From: an uncultured bacterium
GTDB lineage: Bacteria; Verrucomicrobiota; Kiritimatiellia; CAIKKV01; CAITUY01
Direction of reading: 5' to 3'
DNA: 33,183 nucleotides
Assembly (NCBI GenBank): GCA_903895695.1
Contig: CAITUY010000190.1
Span: 1-33,183 of the forward strand
Position 1 is the first letter of the stretch, and the number at the start of each line of letters is the position of its first letter. Shown here one piece after another: positions 21,274 through 31,060 of the stretch. The notes below the pieces were generated by a model, which saw only the letters and a list, made by a program, of their open reading frames with translations, was not told where the DNA came from and did not search any database. The position numbers were made by a program, and so were the translations under genes.

Positions 21274-23169
21274 TCAGTGCGGCGTCGCCGCCTGGTCGAG
21301 GGCCTTCGGGGTCATGACCGCCGGAGCCGTCGGGGTCGCCGCCGTTGGCGACACGGTGCCTGGGAAGCCTCCCATGGACTTCCGTATGTTCTTCAGGTGT
21401 TGATGCACCAGTTCCGCATCTTCCGGGAGTCCCTCGGCGCGCTCGATCGCATCCGGGGTCGCGATGGTCACGGTGACGAAGATGATCGTCTCGTCCTGCG
21501 AGCGATCCGTGTGGCTGTAGGTGAACAGGTACTTGCCGATGATCGGAATATCGCCCAACAGCGGGACCTTGATCTCCTGTTTGGTGTCGCCGGTCTTGGT
21601 CAACCCGCCGATGGCCGCGGTCCTGCCGCTCGCGAGGGAGAACGTCGTCGCGATCGTCTTGGTGATCGCGATGGGAAACGTGTTGTTGTCGGGGGTCACT
21701 TTATCGCCCTGATGCGTGCTCAGCGTTGGATTGATGGTGACGGTAATGTTGCTGGCGTTGTTGATCACGGGCGTCACGTCGAGCTTGATGCCGAATTCGA
21801 AATACGGCTGCGTGGGATCCAGCGCATACGTGATCGAGTTGGCCTGGCCCTGTTGCCCGGAGGTGACGGTACCCTTGATATTCGGATCGTTCTCGCCGAT
21901 GTGAATTGTCGCCGTCTGTTCGTTGGCGACGATGACCTTGGGGTTGGAGATAATGCTCGCGCCGTTCTGCTGCTTCAAGGCGCTGAGAATGATCTTGAAA
22001 TCGTCGGCGCTCAGCGTGGCGGTCCGGATATCCGACAGCGTCTTGGTAACGCTATTCTGAAGCGTCTGCTGGGCCACGGCCCCCTGATTGATGGTGTCGA
22101 CCACGGTACGCTGGGGGCTCGCCGCCGAATCCGGGTAGGGCTTGCCATTGGCATCGAATCCCTGGTTAACCGTATCGACCACTGAGCGGTTGTCGTTACG
22201 GGTTAACGTCGTCGCGCTGCTCTTTTGCTTCTCGGTGTCCTGCTTGAGCCCGACCTGCATGCCGGCCGCCCCGACGCCATAGTTCTGCAACACCTGCCAG
22301 TTGATGCCCAGATCCTTGATTGCGTCATCGCTGAGTTCCAGGAATTTCGCTTCGATGTAGACCTGTTTACGCGGGAGATCGATCTCGGTGACCACCTTGC
22401 GAATCTCGTTAACCGTCGTGGCGGTGCCCCGGACAACCAAGGCGTTGCAGTTCGGGAAGGGAGAGACCGACCCACCTCTGCCCAGCAAAGGCTGAACCAG
22501 CACCGCAACGTTCGAGACCGAGGCGTAGTTGAGAAAGATGGTCGCGGCCGTGAGAGGGTCCTCGGCACCCGGCGCCTTGGGCATGACGCTGTAGATACCG
22601 GACGCGGGCGTCTTCTCGGAGATCTGGAGGTTATACATATCCAAAATCGCGCCCAACGCGGGCTTCCATTCGACGTCCTGAAGGTTAACCGTCACCTTGC
22701 CGCCCAGATTCGTGGACGTGGCGATAATATTGGCCCCGGAAATACGCGTGAACATGCGGACGACATCTTGCAGGGGGACATCGTCCAGGGCGATCGAGAT
22801 GCGCTCCTGGGTTTCTGCGGGCGACGCAAAGCCCGGCATGGCGATCGTTTCAGGCACGGACGAAGTAGCCGCGACGGGCATGCCGGCAGGGATTGCCTGG
22901 GCAGCAGGGGCGGTAACTGTGACGACTGAACCGGTCGGCGCTGTCACTACGACAACCTCGCCGGTCGGCACAACCACCGCAACGACCTCACCCGTCGGCG
23001 CCGCCACCACGGCGACCTCGCTGGTTGGCGCCGCCACGGCGGCGACCTCGCCGGTCACGGGGGTGATGGGCGTCAAAGCGGGTTCTTCCGCCTGCAACAC
23101 CAGAACGCCACTGGCCACCAGGGCGGCGGCAAGCCAACGCGTAAAGCTCAGATTCAATGTTGTGCGCAC
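21274..23169 (-). CDS. pilQ: Secretin (PilQ/GspD family)
   Basis: Outer-membrane channel subunit of 631 residues. GTG at 23169 has AGGAGGAA upstream, and a signal peptide follows. Residues 37-86 are five copies of a 10-residue repeat (consensus APTGEVVxVx). Then come an STN-like domain (about 121-195), an N1-type ring domain (205-265, with NALVVRGTATTVNEIRKVVTEID) and the secretin core, ending with the family signature VPLLGDIPIIGKYLF. A short motif RSVVDTVNQG is repeated as RTVVDTINQG in the linker before the core. It is the last gene of the pil operon, 21 nt after the large surface protein. Whether it serves a type IV pilus or a type II-like secretion machine cannot be decided; the PilMNO neighbours favour the pilus type. 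Confidence 0.93.
   Translation of the reverse strand: MRTTLNLSFTRWLAAALVASGVLVLQAEEPALTPITPVTGEVAAVAAPTSEVAVVAAPTGEVVAVVVPTGEVVVVTAPTGSVVTVTAPAAQAIPAGMPVAATSSVPETIAMPGFASPAETQERISIALDDVPLQDVVRMFTRISGANIIATSTNLGGKVTVNLQDVEWKPALGAILDMYNLQISEKTPASGIYSVMPKAPGAEDPLTAATIFLNYASVSNVAVLVQPLLGRGGSVSPFPNCNALVVRGTATTVNEIRKVVTEIDLPRKQVYIEAKFLELSDDAIKDLGINWQVLQNYGVGAAGMQVGLKQDTEKQKSSATTLTRNDNRSVVDTVNQGFDANGKPYPDSAASPQRTVVDTINQGAVAQQTLQNSVTKTLSDIRTATLSADDFKIILSALKQQNGASIISNPKVIVANEQTATIHIGENDPNIKGTVTSGQQGQANSITYALDPTQPYFEFGIKLDVTPVINNASNITVTINPTLSTHQGDKVTPDNNTFPIAITKTIATTFSLASGRTAAIGGLTKTGDTKQEIKVPLLGDIPIIGKYLFTYSHTDRSQDETIIFVTVTIATPDAIERAEGLPEDAELVHQHLKNIRKSMGGFPGTVSPTAATPTAPAVMTPKALDQAATPH
22912..23061 (-). 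repeat. 30-bp coding repeat in the secretin gene, five copies
   Basis: It encodes five decapeptides (PVTGEVAAVA, APTSEVAVVA, APTGEVVAVV, VPTGEVVVVT, APTGSVVTVT) just after the signal peptide, before the first folded domain. Confidence 0.85.
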
Positions 23170-23190
23170 TGCCTGTTCCTCCTCATCTCA

Positions 23191-26100
23191 TCAATACGAC
23201 AGGATCCGATAGAACCGATTCGTGACGCCCGCCGTCGCATCCACGCGATTGGTCACCGCATCGCGCCCCAGAATATTGCTAGCCCCTGGCATGAACTGCC
23301 ATTCCGTGCCGGGCAAGAGGCTGCCGGCATACTGCACCGCATACAACCAGTTGGCAACCCCGTACCAACTGACAACAAAGCCGTTGGCACCCGGCAGCGC
23401 GACCACGGCGGCCTTCGCCGAGCCGTTCGTAACGCCCCCCGGCAAGACCGGCAGCGCGAGGATGCGATTATTCCCGGTGTCGGCCACGTACAGGATCCCG
23501 CGCGGATCGTAGGCCACATCGCAGGCATTGCTGACGACGCCCGGGCCGAGCAGGGTTGTCCACACTGCGTTCGTGAGCGACCGGACCAAGATGCGGCTGC
23601 TGCTCTGGTCGGCCACATAGAGATTGGTCGCGCCCACGGCCATGCCGGCCGGCTGGCGAAGAGCGCCCTCGCCCGCAGCACTGCTGCCAAGCCGGTCCAG
23701 GAACTGTCCACTGGCATTGAACCGCTGAATGCGGTTGAGCGTATTGCTCGCCCCTCCATCGTCGGACACGTACAGGACATCCTGCCCGTCGACAAAAACG
23801 CCCAGTGGCAGGTTAACACGCCCTGCGGCCGTTCCGTTCGACACAATCACACTCCACTGGCCGTTTGTATCCAGCTTCTGGATGCGATTATTCCAGTAGT
23901 CGGCGACGTACAGGGACAAACGCGAGTCCACGGCGACACCTGTCGGTCCGCTGAACAGCCCCGAAGCCGACCCGACTCCGCCCAGGACCTGCCAAGTGCC
24001 GCTCGAGACGCTCCAAACCTGAATACGGCTGCTGCTCTGGTCGGCCACGTAGACGTTGCCGCGCCCATCGACGGTCACCCCTTTCGGCTTGTAGAAGGTC
24101 CCCGCAGGGCCATATTGACTACCCGCAGAGCCCCACATCGTCCAGTTCTGGCCGACCGGGTCGTAGACCTGGATGCCATTGTTAGCGGAAACAAAAAGGC
24201 GATGCCGCGTATCGACAGCCAACCCGCGCGGCGTATCGAAGTACCCGGCGCCGAGCCCATAGCCATTCCCCACGGTCTCGATCACGTAATAGGTGCCCAC
24301 CGCCCTGGCCACATGCTGGGAGACGACGACCACGGCCATATCGCCCGGGGTGAGCCAGCCGTCGAGCGGCTTGAAGTTCACGGTATAAGGCCCGGCCGCC
24401 ACTTCTAGCACAGCTCCGCTGTCCAGCCAGTTCCCGCTACCGACGCGCCACTGGGCGCCGGCGGCGATGGCCGCAGCAGGCAGGATGTCGGCCGACACCC
24501 CGGTTACCTGGGTGTAGGCACCCGTGACCACGACCGTCTGGGGACTCGCGAGGACCACCGGGACGCTGGGCGGAGTAATCCAGCGGCCCAGCGGGGCGAA
24601 CTCGACGGTATACGTGCCCAACGGCAGGTTGCTGATGACCGTGCCTCCAGCCGTCCAAGTACCTCCTACGTAGCGCCACAACGCGCCGTCCGCCACGGCG
24701 TCGGCCGGCACAATCGTCGCCGACAACGCACCCCTGACGACGTCGTACTTGACATTGCGATCGAAAAATTCGCCCGGGGCCAGGGTCGGCGTCATTGCCG
24801 CCGGCGTGACATAGCCCGGCACCGTCGTGAACTGAATGGCGTGGACGCCAGGGACCAGATTCGTGACGAGCGTACCACTGGGTAGCCAGCCGCTGGTATC
24901 GACCTGCCAGAGGGCTCCGGCTGCCACGGCATCAGCCGGCTGCAACCCGATACGGATGGACGCATCCTGCAAGTACTGGCGCGTAATCGTAGTGGCCAGG
25001 CCGTTGGTCAGCGTGACGGTCTCCGAGGCCGGTTCCATCCACCCAAGGGCGGGCTTGTAGGCGACAATGTGATCGCCGGGCGTCAGCCCCTGCACGTTGT
25101 CGCCGCTGTTCTGCCACAGTCCGTTGTCGATCAGCCAGCCAGCGCCGGCGGCGACAGCCTCGGGGGGCTGCAACAGCACACGCAATGACGGCGGCGGCAC
25201 AATCGCGCCGGGCGCGACGGTCGTCGTATTGCCGTGGGGCTGCGCCGCGTGCCGCCACTGCATGTTCCAGTCATCCTCGACCGTAAAGTCCTGGTAGCCG
25301 CCCGGTGTATGGAACGGGCCGAACGCAAGCAGGTTGGTCGTGGCCTGGCCGTCGTCGAAACGGAAGTCGTGAACGAGCCCGTCGGCATCAGCACCGGATA
25401 TAACGGTCAAGCGCGAATCGCCGATTTCCTTAGCCGTACGCACCACCCCCCACAGCCTCACTTCGTCCAAGAGGCCGGCGAAATCCTCGCCGATCCGAAG
25501 GAAGGCGTCGCCGCCCTTGCCGTTCTGCGGCGGAATAACCTGCTGCGTCGTATTGGTCGTGGCGGCAAAGACGCCGTTCGTGTAAAGAGTCAGCGTCGTG
25601 GTCAGGCGGTTGTACGTGGCGGCGACGTGCGTCCATACGCCAGCCGGTACGGAACCGGCACGCAACATGAACGGAACGCCGCTGGCCATGACGTACCCCG
25701 CATAGAGGCGAAGTCCGCCGGCCCCATTGGTTTCCAAGCCCATGACATAGTTGACCGCCTGGGACCCGCCCGACAGATTCTGAACCACGCGCCGGACGAT
25801 GGTGCCCGCACCCGCCGAAGTGGTATTGGTGGGGTTCACCCACGCCTCTAATGTCCACTCGGCCAGCCCATCGTCGAGTTCGGGCGCTACGTCAAGATAA
25901 TCGTCCGTTCTGCCGCCAAACGCGACTGCCCGCGAGGCGGGAGGATCGGACGGGTTGGCCGGGCTCGTCCCGAGAGTCAGTTCCTCGCCATCGGTCAGCC
26001 CGTCATCATCGGTATCGGCCATATCGGGCCGGGACCGCAGTGTCTGCTCGGTGGCATTGTCGACACCGTCGCCGTCGCGATCCTCCTGCGCATCAGGCAC

Positions 26101-29100
26101 GCCGTTGTCGTCGCTGTCCGCCGCCTGGGGATTGGTATCGGCCCAAAACTCGTACTGATTGGCGAGGCCGTCGTGGTCGGGATCGCCCAGCGCGCCGCAG
26201 GAACCATCCTTGGCGCCCGGAGCCGATTCGCCGTGCGCGCCATCGTCCCAAGGGTCGAGGTGGTTGACGAGTTCCCAGCCATCCGGCAGGCCGTCGTGAT
26301 CGGAATCGTCAGCCCCGCGCTGGTCCACGCCGTAGACAATCGCGGCGGCGTTCGTCCACTGGAAACCCGTGACCAGGGCGTAGCCGCGGTCGCCGTAGGT
26401 CAAATCCTCACGCGTCGCGCCGATCAGGCTGTTCTTGGCAGGCCGCGCAAAATCTTCTGCGGTCGTGCCGCCGTCGTCAAAGCGGTAGTAGGCCAGCAGG
26501 CTGTTCCGCGAGAAGACGCCGTCGCCATCCTTGTCGTTCCATCGCGCATTGGCGATCAAAGTGCCCGCGAGGCCCTCAACAAGCTTCGTGTCGGCGGCGA
26601 GCAGGGTATCGCGGGCGGCATTGTACTGACCGTCCCCATCATCGATCCAGTAGTTGTTGCCGTTGTTGCACACGTTGGAGAGCGTCACGCCCGGCTCGCC
26701 GTAAAAGAGCGACCCGCCGTTGACGATCGCCACATCGACCTCACCGTAATACTGATGGCTCTGCGCATCGACCCACACGTCGTCACCGCCGCACGGCGGC
26801 ACGAGGTCGTGGGCGAAGTCGGCGATCTGCCGCGCGGTTCGGGCCACACCCCAGATGCGTACCTCGTCGAGCAGCAGGTGGTTCACGAACGAGCCATCCG
26901 CGGAAACGCAGAGGGCCAGGGCGTTGGTGGCCGGGAGCATCAAGCCGGCGGCGCTTTCGCCGCTGACGCGAGTCTCGGTGAAGAGCACGCCGTCCAGGTA
27001 AAGCCCCAGGCTGTTGGCGGCGTGGTTCCATGTGCCGGCCAGGTGCACCCACTTGTTGGTCGGCAACGCGTTGGCCGAGACGGAGTAGAGAAATCCGTTG
27101 ATGTGGGCGGACAGCACGGGCACGTTCCGCACCAGCGACAGCCGCCAGGCGGTGCGATCGATGCCGCCGAACTGCGTCTGATAGTTGAACAGGTCGCCGA
27201 CGAGGTTGGTGCCGAGCAGCTTGATCTGGCATTCGAGCGTCCAGTCCCGGCGCTGAAGATCCTCGCGCACGCCCGCGGGGGCGAAGTTGGTGGCAACGGC
27301 AGGCTCGGGGTCCGGAATGAGTATGCCGGCGGCACTGGTTATCAACGCGGCCTGGGGATGGAACGGATCGCAGGAATGCACCGGGCTCGAGGGCGGGACG
27401 CCGGGGCCGGGGTGGATCTCGTCCGCATCCGAAAGCCCATCGTCGTCCGTATCCGTACCCACATCCTTGCCGAGGCTTTTCGTCGGCAGCGAACTGCCCA
27501 GCGTTTCGGCGCGGTTAATGCCGGTGCCCGCGCGCGGATTCGTCAGGCTGAACAGAATGACATCGGCGGGATGCCAGCGCCACTGATAGCACGAGTCGGG
27601 CCGGTGGTCGACCGTGTTGGGATTCGTCTCATCCCCGGTGCCGTTGATGTACGGCCGGGTCGTGAAGCGGTTGCCGTCCTGCCCGCGGTACTCGTCCAGG
27701 TTCTGCAGCCCGTCATGATCGGGATCCCCGTACGGACCGTTGTCCCAGTGTCCAGCCGTAAACCCGTTATCACGCGGATCGAGTCCATACTGAACTTCCC
27801 AGCCGTCGGGAAGCAGGTCGTTGTCGGTGTCGTGCCCCGCGGGAATACTCTCGTCGACATACGGATAGCTGGTGCCTTCGGTCGGATCGGTCCACTCGTG
27901 ATTCCGCAGCGCGTTGCGGTTGACCAGAGCGGGAATAGCGCTGCTTGTCGTGACCCCAAGCGAAAGCGGAACGGTCATCGTGCAGATGCGTCGTTGCACG
28001 CCGCCGTCGGTGAGGTACTCCAGATAGTCGAAGGGCACGCGGTCGGTCCAGACCCACTTGTCGCCGTTGACGGCACCCTCGTGGAACACGGCCAGCAAAC
28101 ATTGCTCGCGGTAGTTGCTGAGGCCATCCTGATCGGGATCGGCCCGGGCGATGGACGTGTCGACGTTGGTTCCGCTGGGAATCCCGGCCATGACGCCGGC
28201 ATGGGGATCGATCCCGCCGGGGACGTCGTACCAAGCCGCTTCATAAGAATCGATCAGAAGGTCGTAGTCGGTATCGATATCGAGAGGGTTCAGGTCGTCG
28301 CCGGCATCGCCCGGTGTGGCCCGAGCCGCGTTCACGCCATTGGCGTAGCCCGCCGACTGAAGCCGGGGGCGACCATCGACGCCGCAGTACTCCTGCCAGT
28401 TGCTCAAGCCGTCGCCATCGTAGTCGCGGGTAGCGTCTGCGATAACCAGACTCAACCCCGTGACAAACTCGCGCGAATAGTTGTCGTACTCCCATTTGTC
28501 GTCCATCCCGTCGCCATCCGTATCCCAGTTGGCCGGGTTGATATAGTCCATGCCGATGCCGGCGGTACAGATCGTCGCCTCAGCGAGGTTGTTGAGGCCG
28601 TCGCTGTCAGTGTCCTGCGACCCAGTCTGGCCGAAGGGGTCCGGCATGTTGCGGAACCAATGGTACTCCCACCAGTCCGGCAGCCCGTCGGCATCGACAT
28701 CGTCGGAGACGATGAGTTTATTCAGGGTCACGGACTTACCGTCGGTGATATCGACATTGGCCATGGCGTACGGCTCGCCGGGATCGAAAACGCCATCGCG
28801 GTTGCCGTCGACCCAAGCCACGACCTGATACTTGCCCGCGTATGGCCCGGGAAAGGAAAACGCATACGGACCGTACCCCGGGGGGAGCACGCCGTTGGTC
28901 AGAACGATGGAAGCCACATCCGGGGTCCCGCCGGGATCGTCGGGCTGACCGTTCCACAGTCCGACAACCAACCGCCCCTGGTGGTCGCCGTCACCGGGCG
29001 GGGCCACGAGATTCTCCACCCACGCGGACGCCGAGAAGACGCGCCCGGTGATGCTCTGGGCCTGGGCGAAATCACCCCCCGCCCCGGCCAGCCAAAGGGC

Positions 29101-29142
29101 GACTGCCGCCCCGGCCCCTATCCATCGCGCTCTGCTCTTCAC
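23191..29142 (-). CDS. Giant secreted protein: TSP3, LamG, PEGA-like and NHL domains
   Basis: A 1983-residue exported protein. GTG at 29142 follows AAGGAG and opens a signal peptide (to about AQAQ, residue 29). In order: about eight calcium-binding DxDxDG motifs of the thrombospondin type 3 kind (148-575), a LamG/concanavalin-like domain (about 610-780, with LLLDEVRIWGVART), a CARDB-like region (785-880), five more DxDxDG motifs (946-1054), a second LamG domain (1070-1245, LLDEVRLWGVVRT), four PEGA-like repeats of about 75 residues (1315-1618, each with AGAxWxV and a GWxTP-type turn), an NHL-type propeller (1622-1900, with repeated YVADQSSSRI and NNRIQ), and an 80-residue C-terminal beta domain. 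No membrane anchor or sorting signal is seen at the end. It sits in the pil operon 39 nt after the lipoprotein gene. A role as adhesin, substrate or tip component is inference. Confidence 0.95.
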   Translation of the reverse strand: MKSRARWIGAGAAVALWLAGAGGDFAQAQSITGRVFSASAWVENLVAPPGDGDHQGRLVVGLWNGQPDDPGGTPDVASIVLTNGVLPPGYGPYAFSFPGPYAGKYQVVAWVDGNRDGVFDPGEPYAMANVDITDGKSVTLNKLIVSDDVDADGLPDWWEYHWFRNMPDPFGQTGSQDTDSDGLNNLAEATICTAGIGMDYINPANWDTDGDGMDDKWEYDNYSREFVTGLSLVIADATRDYDGDGLSNWQEYCGVDGRPRLQSAGYANGVNAARATPGDAGDDLNPLDIDTDYDLLIDSYEAAWYDVPGGIDPHAGVMAGIPSGTNVDTSIARADPDQDGLSNYREQCLLAVFHEGAVNGDKWVWTDRVPFDYLEYLTDGGVQRRICTMTVPLSLGVTTSSAIPALVNRNALRNHEWTDPTEGTSYPYVDESIPAGHDTDNDLLPDGWEVQYGLDPRDNGFTAGHWDNGPYGDPDHDGLQNLDEYRGQDGNRFTTRPYINGTGDETNPNTVDHRPDSCYQWRWHPADVILFSLTNPRAGTGINRAETLGSSLPTKSLGKDVGTDTDDDGLSDADEIHPGPGVPPSSPVHSCDPFHPQAALITSAAGILIPDPEPAVATNFAPAGVREDLQRRDWTLECQIKLLGTNLVGDLFNYQTQFGGIDRTAWRLSLVRNVPVLSAHINGFLYSVSANALPTNKWVHLAGTWNHAANSLGLYLDGVLFTETRVSGESAAGLMLPATNALALCVSADGSFVNHLLLDEVRIWGVARTARQIADFAHDLVPPCGGDDVWVDAQSHQYYGEVDVAIVNGGSLFYGEPGVTLSNVCNNGNNYWIDDGDGQYNAARDTLLAADTKLVEGLAGTLIANARWNDKDGDGVFSRNSLLAYYRFDDGGTTAEDFARPAKNSLIGATREDLTYGDRGYALVTGFQWTNAAAIVYGVDQRGADDSDHDGLPDGWELVNHLDPWDDGAHGESAPGAKDGSCGALGDPDHDGLANQYEFWADTNPQAADSDDNGVPDAQEDRDGDGVDNATEQTLRSRPDMADTDDDGLTDGEELTLGTSPANPSDPPASRAVAFGGRTDDYLDVAPELDDGLAEWTLEAWVNPTNTTSAGAGTIVRRVVQNLSGGSQAVNYVMGLETNGAGGLRLYAGYVMASGVPFMLRAGSVPAGVWTHVAATYNRLTTTLTLYTNGVFAATTNTTQQVIPPQNGKGGDAFLRIGEDFAGLLDEVRLWGVVRTAKEIGDSRLTVISGADADGLVHDFRFDDGQATTNLLAFGPFHTPGGYQDFTVEDDWNMQWRHAAQPHGNTTTVAPGAIVPPPSLRVLLQPPEAVAAGAGWLIDNGLWQNSGDNVQGLTPGDHIVAYKPALGWMEPASETVTLTNGLATTITRQYLQDASIRIGLQPADAVAAGALWQVDTSGWLPSGTLVTNLVPGVHAIQFTTVPGYVTPAAMTPTLAPGEFFDRNVKYDVVRGALSATIVPADAVADGALWRYVGGTWTAGGTVISNLPLGTYTVEFAPLGRWITPPSVPVVLASPQTVVVTGAYTQVTGVSADILPAAAIAAGAQWRVGSGNWLDSGAVLEVAAGPYTVNFKPLDGWLTPGDMAVVVVSQHVARAVGTYYVIETVGNGYGLGAGYFDTPRGLAVDTRHRLFVSANNGIQVYDPVGQNWTMWGSAGSQYGPAGTFYKPKGVTVDGRGNVYVADQSSSRIQVWSVSSGTWQVLGGVGSASGLFSGPTGVAVDSRLSLYVADYWNNRIQKLDTNGQWSVIVSNGTAAGRVNLPLGVFVDGQDVLYVSDDGGASNTLNRIQRFNASGQFLDRLGSSAAGEGALRQPAGMAVGATNLYVADQSSSRILVRSLTNAVWTTLLGPGVVSNACDVAYDPRGILYVADTGNNRILALPVLPGGVTNGSAKAAVVALPGANGFVVSWYGVANWLYAVQYAGSLLPGTEWQFMPGASNILGRDAVTNRVDATAGVTNRFYRILSY

Positions 29143-29181
29143 GCTGAGTGCTCCTTGTCGATCGTTCGCGCCGCGCCCGGG

Positions 29182-29856
29182 CTACGGCTGGTTGAGAATA
29201 ATGCTGGCCTTGGCGCCCAAACTGTCCGTGACCGTCACCGAGTTGTCGCCGGTATTACCGTTGCGCTCGTAAACGACGCTCGTCCCGGTGGCTGTCTGGC
29301 TGCCTTGGAACGAGCCAAGGTTCGCGTTGCCAATCGTCCAAGTGTAGGGCGGCTGCCCGCCTGTCGCTTTCAACACGGACAACGACCCATTCGCCGCAAG
29401 CGTCGTGGGGCTGGCGCTGACGGCCAGCGCCGCCGCGGCGTTCGACGATGAGCTGCTGGAGGCGCCGGTGATGGACGCGACGGCGGCATTCATGTCGGCG
29501 TCGTGGACGATCACGTTGTTGTTGCCAACGGCCAAGGCCGTGTAGACGCCCTGAGCGCCGTTGCCCGAGACGCGACCGAAAGAGCCGTTGGCCACGTCCC
29601 ACGAGTAGGGAGAGTGCCCGCCCGTCGCCGAGAAGACCGCTGTCCCCCCCACGGTGTTCACCTGGGCGGAGGCCGGTGAGATGCTGACGCCCCCGCTCGT
29701 CGTCGTGCGGGGGTCGTTTACCAAAGGATGCGACTCGAAGTAGTTGTCCAGATCGCTGGTATTCGGATCGTCATTGTTGCAGCCGCACGGCCCGAATGCT
29801 GCCAGCACTACGGCCGCCGCCACGCCCGCCACCCGTTCCCATGTTCGTATAGTCAT
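29182..29856 (-). CDS. Secreted, probably lipid-anchored protein with two Ig-like repeats
   Basis: 224 residues from ATG at 29856, which follows GGGAGA; the longer frame upstream lacks support. A hydrophobic signal ends in GPCGCNNDD with Cys24 and Cys26; the residues before the cysteine do not fit the classical lipobox well, so lipidation is uncertain. After SDLDNYFESHPLVNDPR come two similar beta domains, each with the motif ATGGxxPYxW (HSPYSW and QPPYTW), like bacterial Ig-like folds, separated by a Ser-rich linker. It lies in the pil operon 44 nt after the PilP-like gene and 39 nt before the giant protein gene. A pilotin- or connector-like role is possible but not shown. Confidence 0.87.
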   Translation of the reverse strand: MTIRTWERVAGVAAAVVLAAFGPCGCNNDDPNTSDLDNYFESHPLVNDPRTTTSGGVSISPASAQVNTVGGTAVFSATGGHSPYSWDVANGSFGRVSGNGAQGVYTALAVGNNNVIVHDADMNAAVASITGASSSSSSNAAAALAVSASPTTLAANGSLSVLKATGGQPPYTWTIGNANLGSFQGSQTATGTSVVYERNGNTGDNSVTVTDSLGAKASIILNQP

Positions 29857-29900
29857 GCCAATCTCCCGAATACGCCCTTGATTTCCCCATGCCCCAACGC

Positions 29901-30437
29901 TCACTCGGACCGGGTATCGATCTTGACAAGCTGAAGGCCGGCTGGCCCGATTTGCGTAACCCGCCACCGATACACGTGGCCGTTCCACGTGACGCTCACA
30001 GTATCCCCTTCCTCGACCATTCTGCTATTGACCACCGCCAAGAAAGTCGCACGTCCCGAAGTCTTGTCGCGGGCGATGCGAGTAATGCCGCGAATCTCAA
30101 GCTTGCGCCGTGCCTCATCCCAGTCCACGGGATTGACGACCGGGGTCACGGCCGGGGTCGGGGCCGCCGGAACGGCGCTGTGCCGCGCGGGCGCCGCGGC
30201 CACGGGCTTCTCCGGCCGGCGCGGCACGTAGCCGACGGGCCAGAAGGGATCGCGCGTCGGCAACGAGGCCGCCGGCGCGACCGCGGCGGCAACGGCCTGG
30301 GTATCGACCGCCGTGACCGCTGGCGGATCGGCAGCGGCGACGGCACCGGGGTCCGGGACAGCCGGACCCTGGGCGTAGGTGGCACCGGCCAGCAGCAGGG
30401 CGCCCGACGCCATCAAACACAGGGGACGAAGGTTCAT
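29901..30437 (-). CDS. PilP/GspC-like periplasmic connector
   Basis: 178 residues. The ATG at 30437 overlaps the pilO stop (ATGA), which fixes the start; the longer frame is a run-through. Signal peptide MNLRPLCLMASGALLLAGATYAQG, a long Pro/Ala-rich linker with RDPFWPVGY, then a small beta domain (ITRIARDKTSGRATFLAVVN, EEGDTVSVTWNGHVYRWRV, GLQLVKI) of the kind that in PilP and GspC binds the secretin N-domains. Position after pilO supports PilP. Sequence similarity cannot be judged by eye alone. Confidence 0.8.
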   Translation of the reverse strand: MNLRPLCLMASGALLLAGATYAQGPAVPDPGAVAAADPPAVTAVDTQAVAAAVAPAASLPTRDPFWPVGYVPRRPEKPVAAAPARHSAVPAAPTPAVTPVVNPVDWDEARRKLEIRGITRIARDKTSGRATFLAVVNSRMVEEGDTVSVTWNGHVYRWRVTQIGPAGLQLVKIDTRSE

Positions 30438-31060
30438 TTTCCTCCCTTCGCCGCCGCCGCTGGAGGAGCGGCCTCGGCCTCGATCGGCCACTCGATGCGC
30501 AGGGCGACGCGGTGGAGCTCCGGCGTGTCCGGCTGCCCCGTCACCTTCAGTTCCGTGATGCAAACATACGGATTACGATCCTCAACACTCTTTAGAAAGG
30601 CGACGATCTGGTCGTACGAGCCCTGCCCGACCAGTTGAATACTGTAGGCATTGTAAGCCCGCACGGACGTTTCCTTGGCCCTGAGGCGCAGAGCCTGAAT
30701 CCCCCGTTCCTGGAGATCCTCGATGGTGAAGCCGGTCTCGCGGGCCTGCGGGTCCAGGGCTTCGCTCACGCCCACCAGATAGGAACCGAGAATCGGATGC
30801 AAAAGGTAATCGTCGGCAATGGCCCGTAGCTTGCCCGTCACAGCGTCGAACTCGGCCTGAATCTGCTTGGAGGCGTGCAGTTCACGCCAGGCCTTATCGA
30901 GCCGGGCGCGGTACTCCGCGCGGTCTTCATGCAGTTTTCGCCGCGAATCAAGAATGGGGACGGCCACCAATTGCACAAGGACGATGATCAGCACGATGAC
31001 GCCCATGCCGATCAGCACGAGCACCTTCGCCCTTTCCTTCTTGTCGGCCGGTAGCTTCAT
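30434..31060 (-). CDS. pilO: PilO-like pilus assembly protein
   Basis: 208 residues: a short basic cytoplasmic start, one transmembrane helix (VLVLIGMGVIVLIIVLVQLVAV), a coiled-coil stretch (about 45-85) and an alpha/beta periplasmic domain (SVRAYNAYSIQLVGQGSYDQIVAFLKSVED). This is the PilO/GspM layout. It overlaps the pilN stop and the PilP-like start by ATGA at both ends, so translation is coupled. Confidence 0.86.
   Translation of the reverse strand: MKLPADKKERAKVLVLIGMGVIVLIIVLVQLVAVPILDSRRKLHEDRAEYRARLDKAWRELHASKQIQAEFDAVTGKLRAIADDYLLHPILGSYLVGVSEALDPQARETGFTIEDLQERGIQALRLRAKETSVRAYNAYSIQLVGQGSYDQIVAFLKSVEDRNPYVCITELKVTGQPDTPELHRVALRIEWPIEAEAAPPAAAAKGGK

Noticed and set aside
26173..29451. 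1092-codon open frame on the plus strand opposite the giant protein gene
   Set aside because: It is a shadow frame produced by GC-rich codon use; the translation has no domain pattern, while the minus-strand frame has a signal peptide and clear domains.
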